From Alphaproteobacteria bacterium (GTDB lineage Bacteria; Pseudomonadota; Alphaproteobacteria; Rickettsiales; UBA1997): a stretch of DNA of 7,395 bases. The DNA lies in assembly GCA_016869775.1 (NCBI GenBank), contig VGDJ01000060.1, forward strand, positions 1 through 7,395, in the 5' to 3' direction. A program made the translations under genes and the position numbers. Positions 1 through 5,860 of this stretch are shown here, piece by piece. The notes below the pieces were generated by a model. That model worked only from the letters and a program-made list of their open reading frames with translations, made no database searches and was not told where the DNA came from. How positions within the stretch are numbered: the first letter of the stretch is position 1; every line of letters starts with the position of its first letter.

Positions 1-1
1 A

Positions 2-493
2 ACCGATTTAAACATATGTAAGGGCACGTCTGAAAAGGGTAAGTACACCGACATCATAAACCCAACCGAACTTACCCCAGCATGTATCTTGCGTTTCAAT
101 GATTTTAAGAAAAACAATGCTTTTGCGATGCTTGGGATCTATCTTCCAGAAATTTTCAAACTAAATAACAATAAAATTTTATTAATTTTAAAAAGCGCGT
201 TGTTTTTATATGTTTTATTGCAAATGATTGATCAAATTCCCGGCATTACTACTGGACTAACTGGACAAAATATTGATGTTAAATCAACCGGAGGGTTTGA
301 AATGCTCAAAAAATTCACCGCAGGAGTTCGTGCTATTCAGAAACGCGCTGCCAGAGCCGTTCAAAAACAAATTCCCGATGGCAAAAAAGATGAGGAGAAA
401 GAAAACAAAGATGAAGCTACTGATTCGGCGCAATCGAGTGAAAAAGGAAATAAAAGCGAACCTACAAATGATTCAGCTGGTGATAGTAGATAA
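2..493 (+). CDS. C-terminal fragment of a probable VirB6/TrbL-family type IV secretion membrane protein
   Basis: The reading frame is open from the left edge and ends at TAA (491-493), giving 163 residues of a larger protein whose start is outside the window. A TTG at 89 could be taken as a start, but the open frame and protein-like sequence before it argue for a fragment. Visible parts are a soluble stretch with two cysteines, one clear hydrophobic helix (about residues 57-74, sequence around LLILKSALFLYVLLQMIDQI), a short IPGITTGLTGQ segment, a basic amphipathic stretch rich in Ala, Lys and Arg, and a tail of about 35 residues rich in Glu, Lys, Asp and Ser. A last membrane helix followed by a Gly-rich turn and a hydrophilic extension matches my recollection of Rickettsiales VirB6 proteins, inner-membrane channel components of the type IV secretion system. 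There is no second secretion gene in view to confirm this. It could be another polytopic membrane protein. Confidence 0.55.
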   Translation, partial: TDLNICKGTSEKGKYTDIINPTELTPACILRFNDFKKNNAFAMLGIYLPEIFKLNNNKILLILKSALFLYVLLQMIDQIPGITTGLTGQNIDVKSTGGFEMLKKFTAGVRAIQKRAARAVQKQIPDGKKDEEKENKDEATDSAQSSEKGNKSEPTNDSAGDSR

Positions 494-532
494 TAATCTT
501 CTTCTAATCGTTAATATGATTGAAATTTTTAG

Positions 533-545
533 CCAAGAGGCTTGG
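533..545 (+). other. Small hairpin downstream of the virB6-like gene
   Basis: CCAAG (533-537) and CTTGG (541-545) can pair across a 3-base AGG loop, 40 bases after the stop of the upstream gene. No T-tract follows on either strand, so it does not look like an intrinsic terminator. Apart from this and the tRNA promoter, I see no gene in 494-688; the only open frame (516-611, 31 codons) has no supporting signal. Confidence 0.25.
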
Positions 546-617
546 AGAAATCAAAACCTAAATTTAAATTTTGATGCTAAAATTATATATCAAAAGGTTG
601 TAGAACTTTAAAACAAA

Positions 618-648
618 TTGTAGTCTTTTTAAAAACGGTTTTTATAAT
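618..648 (+). promoter_or_regulatory. Candidate promoter for tRNA-Thr
   Basis: A perfect TATAAT lies at 643-648, and TTGTAG at 618-623 could serve as a weak -35 with a 19-base spacer, slightly longer than optimal. Transcription would begin near 655, leaving about 34 bases before the tRNA. The -10 box is strong; the -35 assignment is uncertain in such AT-rich DNA. Confidence 0.45.
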
Positions 649-688
649 CCACGCTCATTTTTCTCCGATAAATCATACGAAATCAATT

Positions 689-763
689 GCTATCATAGCT
701 CAGGGGTAGAGCACTTCATTGGTAATGAAGAGGTCGGTGGTTCGATTCCACTTGATAGCACCA
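689..763 (+). tRNA. tRNA-Thr (anticodon GGT)
   Basis: A full cloverleaf can be folded by eye. The acceptor stem is GCTATCA (689-695) with TGATAGC (753-759), the discriminator is A760, and CCA is encoded at 761-763. The D stem is GCTC/GAGC (698-701 and 709-712). The anticodon stem is CTTCA/TGAAG around the loop TTGGTAA (719-725), placing anticodon GGT at 721-723. It reads ACC and ACT threonine codons. The T arm is GGTGG, loop TTCGATT, CCACT, with a G-T closing pair, and the variable loop has 5 bases. It stands alone between the virB6-like gene and the convergent gltX. A T-tract at 783-789 just after it may help end transcription, though no hairpin precedes it other than the tRNA itself. Confidence 0.97.
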
Positions 764-792
764 CCCACCCGATCATTTCATATTTTTTTAAT

Positions 793-2172
793 CTAAGAAG
801 CTTTAAGACGAGAAATTATCTCAGCGCGATCTAGCAAATTAATAATAAATTTTAACTCTGGACCCTGCTCTTTCCCAGTTAAAGCAAGACGAATTGGCAT
901 AAACAAATCTTTACCTTTGCGAGTTGAAATTTTTTTAATCTCATTCAGCCAATTTTGCCATGCGTCAAGGCCTGATGTATCAAGCGGAAGTAGTTCAATA
1001 ATTTGATTCAAAAAATCTAAATCTTGAGTAGAATTTTTATAACGAAAACCCACGCTAAAAATTTTGATCCACTCCTCAACTTCATGAAAAAAACTTAGGT
1101 TTGATTTGCAAGCTTCCCACAATTTTTCAGAAATTTTATAGTTTATTTTATTTTCATTAATTTTTGATAAAACATAATCATAACTGACATTTTGAAGTAT
1201 TTTATGGTTAATTTCGATTAGCTCGCTTAATGAGTAATTTGTCGCTGATTTTGAAAATTTTTCAAAACTAAAATCTTCAATTAATTTATCGAGATTTTCG
1301 TGAATTTTAATTGATTCAGAAGTGCCAATTTGTGCCAAAAGATTGATTATTGAAATTGGTTCGTAGCCTTCATTTCTAAGAGTCTTAACATCAAAACCTC
1401 CATCGCGCTTTGAGATTTTTCCTTCCGAAGCCTTGACCAAAGATAAATGCGCAAAATCTGGAGCTTTAGCGCCGAGAGCTTCAAAGATTTGGATCTGAAT
1501 TGCGGTATTTGTAATATGATCCTCTCCACGGATGATATCGGTAATTTTATAATCAATATCATCAACCACCGAGCAAAAAGTATAAGTTGGTACCCCAAAA
1601 CCATTTTCATCTAATTCGCGAATTAAAACTGGGTCAGAAAAATGGCGTCCCTCATAAGCAATCTTACCTTTAATTTTATCGTTCCAACTTACCAGTTTAT
1701 CATCGAGCAAAAAGCGATAATGAGGTCTTAAACCCTTTCTCTTTAGTTCATTTTTTTGTTCAACACTAAGATTAAGAGAGGCACGATTGTAGATCGGAGC
1801 AACTCCAGAAGCATTTTGCGCTTTACGTTGTAGGCTGAGTTCTTCAGCAGTCTCAAAACATTCATAAAGCCTTCCGCTGGCAATCAATTGATTTTTGGCT
1901 TGCTCATATCTAGCAAGTCGATCGGATTGCTTGAAACTCTCATCAAATTTTAATCCTAACCAATTCATATCTTGAAATATCATCTCGCGATATTCATCTT
2001 TAACCCTCTGAGAGTCAGTGTCATCAAGTCGTAAAAAAAATTTACTACCATTTTCTTTGGTAATTTTTGTGGCAGTTTTTTGGGCGTATAAAAAATTAAT
2101 AATCGCCACACGAATATTACCAACGTGCAAAAAACCAGTTGGTGACGGAGCAAAACGAACGCGAGTTTCCAT
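793..2172 (-). CDS. gltX: Glutamyl-tRNA synthetase, GltX2-like
   Basis: This class I aminoacyl-tRNA synthetase attaches glutamate to tRNA in the cytoplasm. The 459-residue length is close to the usual 460-490. The Rossmann catalytic domain opens with FAPSPTGFLHVGNIR (residues 7-21), whose HVGN is the HIGH-type ATP site. RLDDTD (48-53), the VVDDIDYKITDIIRGEDHI stretch (202-220) and KISKR (252-256, the KMSKS-type loop) are all typical. A helical anticodon-binding domain follows, ending with the characteristic PIRLALTG and GPEL segments. The ATG at 2172 places the HIGH motif at the normal distance from the N-terminus, and a promoter lies just upstream. Sequences such as PTYTFCSVVDDIDYKITDIIRGEDHI resemble the second of the two GltX enzymes that Rickettsiales carry. 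Such organisms often lack GlnRS and make Gln-tRNA through Glu-tRNA(Gln) and GatCAB, so this copy may charge tRNA-Gln. That specificity is inferred, not visible. It converges on the tRNA-Thr gene. Confidence 0.96.
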   Translation of the reverse strand: METRVRFAPSPTGFLHVGNIRVAIINFLYAQKTATKITKENGSKFFLRLDDTDSQRVKDEYREMIFQDMNWLGLKFDESFKQSDRLARYEQAKNQLIASGRLYECFETAEELSLQRKAQNASGVAPIYNRASLNLSVEQKNELKRKGLRPHYRFLLDDKLVSWNDKIKGKIAYEGRHFSDPVLIRELDENGFGVPTYTFCSVVDDIDYKITDIIRGEDHITNTAIQIQIFEALGAKAPDFAHLSLVKASEGKISKRDGGFDVKTLRNEGYEPISIINLLAQIGTSESIKIHENLDKLIEDFSFEKFSKSATNYSLSELIEINHKILQNVSYDYVLSKINENKINYKISEKLWEACKSNLSFFHEVEEWIKIFSVGFRYKNSTQDLDFLNQIIELLPLDTSGLDAWQNWLNEIKKISTRKGKDLFMPIRLALTGKEQGPELKFIINLLDRAEIISRLKAS

Positions 2173-2205
2173 ATTTATGAGAATGATTTATTGAGATTTT
2201 TTTGA

Positions 2206-2234
2206 ATTATGGTGCCAATTACATCAATATTCAA
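2206..2234 (-). promoter_or_regulatory. Predicted gltX promoter with a dyad over the -35
   Basis: On the minus strand, TTGAAT (2234-2229) and CATAAT (2211-2206) are separated by exactly 17 bases and match the sigma-70 consensus at 4/6 and 5/6 positions. Transcription would start near 2199, giving a leader of about 27 bases before the gltX ATG. The -35 is one arm of a short inverted repeat, ATTCAA-GA-TTGAAT at 2229-2242, which could be a binding site or chance in AT-rich sequence. Confidence 0.55.
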
Positions 2235-2252
2235 GATTGAATTTACCAATAA

Positions 2253-2516
2253 CTACGCCCCAAAAGATGAATCATCGATAATTTTATTTTCATTAATTTC
2301 GGCAATTAATTTTGAATTAGTTTTTACAATATTTTGACTTTCACATTTTTCGCATACTCGCTTCGAACCAAACAGGCGATATATCGAATAACAAATTGCT
2401 ACTGGACTGAACATTATCCACCAAAATATTTCAGTTTTACGACTGCCTTTTTTAACTACTTTGCAAGGGCCAATATGTTTGCAATCACTGCAGATATAAA
2501 TTTGAGATTTTTTCAC
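2253..2516 (-). CDS. Small zinc-ribbon protein with one membrane segment
   Basis: This 87-residue protein starts at GTG, with no usable upstream alternative in frame. Two knuckles, CSDC (residues 9-12) and CEKC (55-58), flank a KKGSRKTEIFWWIMFSPVAICYSIYRLFGSKR stretch that includes a hydrophobic segment at about residues 30-49. The arrangement of Cys pair, KGS followed by Glu, aromatic membrane stretch, YSIYRL, then Cys pair and SQN matches a widespread family of small bacterial zinc-ribbon proteins of unknown role, in which the two knuckles probably form one metal site at the membrane surface. LITAF-like domains have a similar layout. The last 20 or so residues are polar. Its GTG shares one base with the TAG stop of nadE, so translation is probably coupled and it belongs to the nadE transcript. 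Coding is well supported by the motifs. The function is unknown, and a link to NAD synthesis rests on position only. Confidence 0.82.
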   Translation of the reverse strand: MKKSQIYICSDCKHIGPCKVVKKGSRKTEIFWWIMFSPVAICYSIYRLFGSKRVCEKCESQNIVKTNSKLIAEINENKIIDDSSFGA

Positions 2517-4204
2517 TAGAGCATAAATTTGTTGGTTAGTGGATAACGGCGCTCTTTATCAAAAGCTAAAACCGAAACTTTAACACCAAGAACCGACTGT
2601 TTGCGCTTATATTCACTTTGATAAATTAACTTTGCGACTCGATTAACCAAACCAAAATCAAAACCAGCATTAACAACTTCATCAATCGAGTTTTGTTTTT
2701 CAATCAACAAAAATAAAATTTTATCAAGAATTTCATATTCGGGAAGAGAATCAGAATCTTTTTGATTATATCTAAGTTCAGCCGAAGGTTCTTTAAAAAT
2801 AATATTTTGTGGAATTAAATTAAGATGATTAAAGCTTGAAATTTTGCATAAATTTTGATTCCGAAATTTTGCCAATTCATAAATTTGAGTTTTATAAAAA
2901 TCTTTTATTGGATTGAACGCGCCGTTCATATCACCATACAAAGTTGCATAGCCACAAGCCATTTCTGATTTATTGCCAGTTGAAATCAATAGCCAATTTG
3001 TTGAATTTGAAATTGCCATCAAAACATTGCCTCGAATACGAGATTGTAAGTTTTCTTGAGCAAGTTGTGATAAATTTTCAGATTTATTTATTTGGGCAAG
3101 AGTGGTTTGAAAAACCTCCTCAATTTCAATAGTTTTTAGTTCAATATTTAAATTTTCAGCACACGCTTTAGCATCAACAAGTGAAGTTGTAGAGTTGAAT
3201 TTAGTAGGCAAGGCATAAAGCGCCACACCTTCACTACCTAGAGCATCGACAGCAATAGTTGCAACTAAAGCCGAATCAATTCCACCAGACATGCCAATCA
3301 AAACTTTTTTAAAATTATTTTTTTTAACATAATCTCTAAGCCCCAAAACGCTTGCGCAATAAAACTGCTCAAGGCTTTGCTCAATAAAAATATTTTGATT
3401 TTGACAATCGAAATTTTTCAAAACATCAATTTTTAAATCTTTTGAAACTTCAATTTGAGCATAATCTTCAACAAAATTTGGCATTTGCAAAACAACCTGC
3501 GCCTGTTTATTCATTACAAAACTTGCCCCATCAAAAATTAGTGAATCTTGTCCACCAACTTGATTAACATAGATTAAAGGTTTTTCTAGATCTTGGCTAT
3601 ATTTTGTAGCCAAATCTAATCTTTGCTGGCACTTGCCAGAATTGAATGGTGAGGCATTAATCGAAACAATAAAATCAAAAGCCTGCTCGCGCAAAAGCAT
3701 TAAATTGCGCTCATCCCACAAATCTTCACACACAAGAACTACGATATCAAAACCACGAAATTCAAAATTCGTAATATGCGACGAGGGTTTGAAATAACGA
3801 TTTTCATCAAATACGCCATAATTTGGCAGAGATTTTTTGCTAATAATTTGCTTGATTTCGCCGTCTTCCAAAAGCATTGCCGAATTTCTTAAAACCGATT
3901 TTTTGCGCTCAAATTCAAAAAAGGGGGCGCCCAGCAAAATAGCGCATTTGTGGCCTTTAGTTATTGATAAAATATCGATGATTTTTTCTTGGCATTTTTT
4001 TATAAAATATTCTTTAAGCCATAAATCTTCGCATGGATAGCCACAAATCGCCATTTCTGAAAAAATAACTAAATCACAATTATTGGCATTGGCCTTTAAA
4101 TATTCGTCAATAATTTTATGGGCGTTGCCGTCAATATCGCCAACCGTAAAATTTAGTTGCGCGAGATGGATTTTAAGGCTTTTTTTATGTTGATTTGATG
4201 ACAT
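2516..4204 (-). CDS. nadE: Glutamine-dependent NAD+ synthetase
   Basis: This enzyme converts nicotinate adenine dinucleotide to NAD+ using ATP and ammonia from glutamine, the last step of NAD synthesis. The 562 residues carry both domains. The N-terminal nitrilase-type glutaminase has Glu50 (SEMAICGYPCEDL), a Lys at 123 or 124 just before LPNYGVFDENRYF, and nucleophile Cys159 (VLVCEDLWD), forming the Glu-Lys-Cys triad. The C-terminal N-type ATP pyrophosphatase domain has the P-loop SGGIDS (306-311), STGNKSE (408-414), YGDMNGAFNPIKD (423-435) and the usual RRYPLTNKF ending. All parts are intact, so it should work with glutamine directly. The ATG at 4204 is the first start, about 10 residues before KIHLAQLNFTVGD, where the domain begins. 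It is the first gene of a minus-strand unit, followed with a one-base overlap by the zinc-ribbon gene. I see no convincing promoter upstream; a 25-bp tandem repeat lies there. Confidence 0.97.
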   Translation of the reverse strand: MSSNQHKKSLKIHLAQLNFTVGDIDGNAHKIIDEYLKANANNCDLVIFSEMAICGYPCEDLWLKEYFIKKCQEKIIDILSITKGHKCAILLGAPFFEFERKKSVLRNSAMLLEDGEIKQIISKKSLPNYGVFDENRYFKPSSHITNFEFRGFDIVVLVCEDLWDERNLMLLREQAFDFIVSINASPFNSGKCQQRLDLATKYSQDLEKPLIYVNQVGGQDSLIFDGASFVMNKQAQVVLQMPNFVEDYAQIEVSKDLKIDVLKNFDCQNQNIFIEQSLEQFYCASVLGLRDYVKKNNFKKVLIGMSGGIDSALVATIAVDALGSEGVALYALPTKFNSTTSLVDAKACAENLNIELKTIEIEEVFQTTLAQINKSENLSQLAQENLQSRIRGNVLMAISNSTNWLLISTGNKSEMACGYATLYGDMNGAFNPIKDFYKTQIYELAKFRNQNLCKISSFNHLNLIPQNIIFKEPSAELRYNQKDSDSLPEYEILDKILFLLIEKQNSIDEVVNAGFDFGLVNRVAKLIYQSEYKRKQSVLGVKVSVLAFDKERRYPLTNKFML

Positions 4205-4257
4205 TTATTTTGGATTTTATGAAAATTAATCACGATTCATTGTTTGATGCGTGTAAA

Positions 4258-4307
4258 AAATCACTCTAAATTTTCAAAACATAAATCACTCTAAATTTTC
4301 AAAACAT
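4258..4307. repeat. Perfect 25-bp tandem duplication between nadE and dusB
   Basis: Two identical 25-base units sit directly side by side at 4258-4282 and 4283-4307. Each contains TCACTCTAAATTTTC followed by AAAACAT. No third copy follows beyond two matching bases. It lies 54-103 bases upstream of the nadE start. On the minus strand each unit contains TTGAAA, a good -35 hexamer, but neither has a matching -10 at normal spacing; the nearest is TACACG, 16 bases after the nadE-proximal copy, and it is weak. The identity of the copies suggests recent replication slippage or a selected paired binding site. Confidence 0.9.
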
Positions 4308-4349
4308 AAGTTGCATTAAATTATTTTTTACATAACATATGCGCCCTTT

Positions 4350-4369
4350 GTTGCTACAAGTTGCTACAA
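4350..4369. repeat. 10-bp direct repeat GTTGCTACAA x2 upstream of dusB
   Basis: GTTGCTACAA occurs twice in direct succession at 4350-4359 and 4360-4369, a period of one helical turn. It occupies about -52 to -33 relative to the start predicted from the TATAAT at 4390-4395. That is where an activator could replace the missing -35 element. It could also be a simple slippage duplication. Confidence 0.8.
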
Positions 4370-4389
4370 CTAGAGTGTTTTAAATTCTA

Positions 4390-4395
4390 TATAAT
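4390..4395 (+). promoter_or_regulatory. Candidate -10 element for dusB
   Basis: A perfect TATAAT lies 14 bases before the dusB ATG. No hexamer at 16-18 bases upstream resembles TTGACA, and there is no extended -10 TG. If used, transcription would begin near 4402 and the leader would be only about 8 bases, making the message nearly leaderless. A more distant promoter cannot be excluded. Confidence 0.4.
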
Positions 4396-4409
4396 TTTTT
4401 AAATTTCTA

Positions 4410-5429
4410 ATGATAAAAATTGGCAATATCACATTAGATAGCAATGTTTTGCTTGCGCCGATGTCGGGAGTTACAGATTTGCCGTTTCGCCAAATAGTCA
4501 AAAACTTTGGTAGCCCGTTAGTGATCTCTGAAATGATTGCCTCCCGCGCCATGATTTTGCAAACTCGCGAGTCTTTGAAAAAATGTCAAAAAGATGTATC
4601 TCAATATCCAATGTCAGTTCAATTGGCTGGTTGCGAACCATCCGTCATGGCCGAAGCTGCGCGACTTAACGAAGAGCTTGGCGCCGATATTATCGATATT
4701 AACTTTGGATGCCCAGTTAAAAAAGTTGTGAATGGCTTTGCCGGAAGCGCTTTGATGAAAGATGAAAAATTGGCCACTCAAATTATGGAAGCGGTGGTTA
4801 AAGCCGTTAAAATTCCAGTTACGATGAAGATGCGCCTCGGCTGGAACTCAGAGAATCTTAATGCGCCAAGTTTAGCAAAAAAAGCTCAAGATGTTGGAAT
4901 AAAAATGCTTACGGTTCATGGCCGCACCCGTTGCCAAATGTATAATGGAAGTGCAAATTGGCATGCTATCGCTAACGTTAAAAAAGCCGTGTCAATTCCA
5001 GTAATTGCCAATGGTGACATAAAATCTACTCAAGACGCCAAAAATGCCCTAGAATATTCAGGCGCTGATGGCGTTATGATTGGTCGCGCTTGCTATGGAA
5101 AACCGTGGCTTATCTCACAAATTAATGCTGAACTTCATAATCAAAATGTTATCCCAAGCCCAACTATACTGGATCAAAAGCATATTGTTATAAATCATTT
5201 TAATAAAATGATTGAGCATTACGGCGCGCAGGTCGGCATTTCGTTAGCAAAAAAACATATTGGCTGGTATAGCTCGGGTCTTAAAGGTTCAGCCGAATTT
5301 CGTGCTAAAATTAACACCTTAGGAACTTATGGTAACGGACAACAAAATCCTAATAAATTTGATGAAGCCGTCGAAGAAATCAAATCTCGTATCGTTGATT
5401 TTTATAATTCACAAATTCAAGAACTTTAG
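4410..5429 (+). CDS. dusB: tRNA-dihydrouridine synthase B
   Basis: This flavin enzyme reduces uridine to dihydrouridine in the D-loop of tRNA using NADPH. The 339 residues match the usual 320-350. In order are the FMN-binding barrel opening LAPMSGVTDLPFR (residues 15-27), MSVQLAGCEP (68-77), DINFGCPVKKVVNGFAGSAL (96-115) with catalytic Cys101, VTMKMRLGW (137-145), LTVHGRTRCQMYNG (167-180, with the FMN-contacting His170), IANGDI (199-204), and GADGVMIGRACYGKPWL (218-234), followed by the helical C-terminal domain. The ATG at 4410 places the first strand IGNITLDSNVLLAP exactly as in family members. The bacterial DusB type (the NifR3 family) is the best fit. In many alphaproteobacteria this gene precedes ntrB, but that is not so here. 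It stands alone, diverging from nadE and converging on hisI. Its stop codon lies inside a 14-bp tandem duplication. Confidence 0.95.
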   Translation: MIKIGNITLDSNVLLAPMSGVTDLPFRQIVKNFGSPLVISEMIASRAMILQTRESLKKCQKDVSQYPMSVQLAGCEPSVMAEAARLNEELGADIIDINFGCPVKKVVNGFAGSALMKDEKLATQIMEAVVKAVKIPVTMKMRLGWNSENLNAPSLAKKAQDVGIKMLTVHGRTRCQMYNGSANWHAIANVKKAVSIPVIANGDIKSTQDAKNALEYSGADGVMIGRACYGKPWLISQINAELHNQNVIPSPTILDQKHIVINHFNKMIEHYGAQVGISLAKKHIGWYSSGLKGSAEFRAKINTLGTYGNGQQNPNKFDEAVEEIKSRIVDFYNSQIQEL

Positions 5430-5445
5430 GGCAAGAACTTTAGGG
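5418..5445. repeat. 14-bp tandem duplication spanning the dusB stop codon
   Basis: CAAGAACTTTAGGG is repeated exactly at 5418-5431 and 5432-5445. The first copy encodes the last residues (Gln-Glu-Leu) and the TAG stop of dusB; the second lies in the 3' flank. The gene end is intact, so the duplication only lengthened the untranslated spacer before hisI. Confidence 0.9.
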
Positions 5446-5471
5446 TTTTATAAACTTATTTAAGATAAAAC
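5445..5471. terminator. Weak AT-rich dyad at the dusB/hisI convergence
   Basis: GTTTTAT (5445-5451) can pair with ATAAAAC (5465-5471), with an inner CTTA/TAAG possibly adding pairs. A competing stem, AAACTTG (5468-5474) with CAAGTTT (5485-5491), lies just inside hisI. Neither has a GC-rich stem nor a following T-tract, so a role as a shared terminator between the convergent genes is only a possibility. Confidence 0.25.
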
Positions 5472-5786
5472 TTGATTAAAAAAACAAGTTTCAGAACCAG
5501 TATGGCAAGCGCAACCACTTTGCTCCACTTCAAGCAAAATACAATCATGATCGCAATCAACAGTAATTTTATGAATTTTTTGTAAATGACCAGAAGTATC
5601 ACCCTTTTTCCACAATTCATTTCGTGATCTAGAAAAATAAGTCGCAAAACCAGTTTTAATGGTAAGATCGAGACTTTCTTTATTCATCCAAGCTAACATT
5701 AAAACCTTTTTGGAGTTGATATCTTGAGCGATTGTTGGAATTAATCCGAATTCATTAAATTTTAGTTTATTAATGATTTGTTGCAT
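5460..5786 (-). CDS. hisI: Phosphoribosyl-AMP cyclohydrolase
   Basis: This zinc enzyme opens the adenine ring of phosphoribosyl-AMP, the third step of histidine synthesis. From the ATG at 5786 it is 108 residues. VLMLAWMNKESL (residues 28-39), YFSRSRNELWKKGDTSGH (50-67) and the metal site are intact. DCDHD (77-81) supplies the acidic magnesium ligands, and Cys78, Cys94 (CACHTG) and Cys101 (TCFF) match the zinc cysteines in spacing (16 and 7 residues apart). There is no HisE domain, so this is the stand-alone form. A longer reading from TTG at 5846 would add 20 residues, but that codon lies upstream of the predicted -10 and next to the -35, so the ATG is preferred. No other his gene is in the window. 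It diverges from queD and converges on dusB. If the organism lacks the rest of the pathway, this copy may be a relic or serve another role; the window cannot show which. Confidence 0.93.
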   Translation of the reverse strand: MQQIINKLKFNEFGLIPTIAQDINSKKVLMLAWMNKESLDLTIKTGFATYFSRSRNELWKKGDTSGHLQKIHKITVDCDHDCILLEVEQSGCACHTGSETCFFNQVLS

Positions 5787-5799
5787 GAGGTCTTTGTAG

Positions 5800-5827
5800 T
5801 TGAAATTGATGAATAGTGATTTATTAT
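5800..5827 (+). promoter_or_regulatory. Predicted promoter of the queD-ybgC-ffh operon
   Basis: TTGAAA (5800-5805) and TATTAT (5822-5827) are 16 bases apart, each matching consensus at 5/6 positions. Transcription would begin near 5834, leaving about 27 bases before the queD ATG at 5861. This supports that ATG over the GTG at 5816, which lies within the promoter spacer. Confidence 0.55.
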
Positions 5828-5851
5828 CCTTCGAAAAATTTAACAAATCAA
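5823..5851 (-). promoter_or_regulatory. Predicted hisI promoter
   Basis: On the minus strand, TTGATT (5851-5846) and GATAAT (5828-5823) are 17 bases apart, matching the sigma-70 consensus at 4/6 and 5/6. Transcription would begin near 5816, about 30 bases before the ATG at 5786. The -10 lies over the queD -10 on the other strand. Confidence 0.55.
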
Positions 5852-5860
5852 ATATTTTAT

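Noticed and set aside
273..611. A 112-codon plus-strand frame overlapping the virB6-like gene and extending into the spacer
   Set aside because: It lies in another frame of the virB6-like coding sequence, shows no family motif, and the part beyond 493 (31 codons from ATG 516) has no SD, no known motif and low complexity.
1347..1610. An 87-codon minus-strand frame inside gltX
   Set aside because: It lies wholly within gltX in a different frame; the gltX frame has all family motifs across this stretch.
2334..2519. A plus-strand frame opposite the zinc-ribbon gene
   Set aside because: Antisense shadow; the minus-strand reading has paired CxxC motifs and a coupled start.
2944..4040. Two short plus-strand frames opposite nadE
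   Set aside because: Both lie antisense to intact nadE domains and have no recognisable motifs or promoter.
4258..4369. CRISPR-like or origin-like array
   Set aside because: There are only two adjacent copies without spacers, no cas genes nearby, and no convincing DnaA-box cluster.
4370..4552. A 60-codon minus-strand frame opposite the dusB start
   Set aside because: It overlaps the conserved FMN-binding start of dusB antisense and carries no family signal.
5456..5647. A second minus-strand frame within hisI
   Set aside because: Out-of-frame shadow of hisI, whose metal-binding cysteines are all in the other frame.
5787..5846. N-terminal extension of hisI from TTG 5846
   Set aside because: The extra 20 residues have no HisI counterpart and the TTG lies upstream of the predicted -10; ATG 5786 fits the family.
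5816..5860. N-terminal extension of queD from GTG 5816
   Set aside because: It lies within the predicted promoter and adds residues absent from QueD; ATG 5861 gives the normal start.
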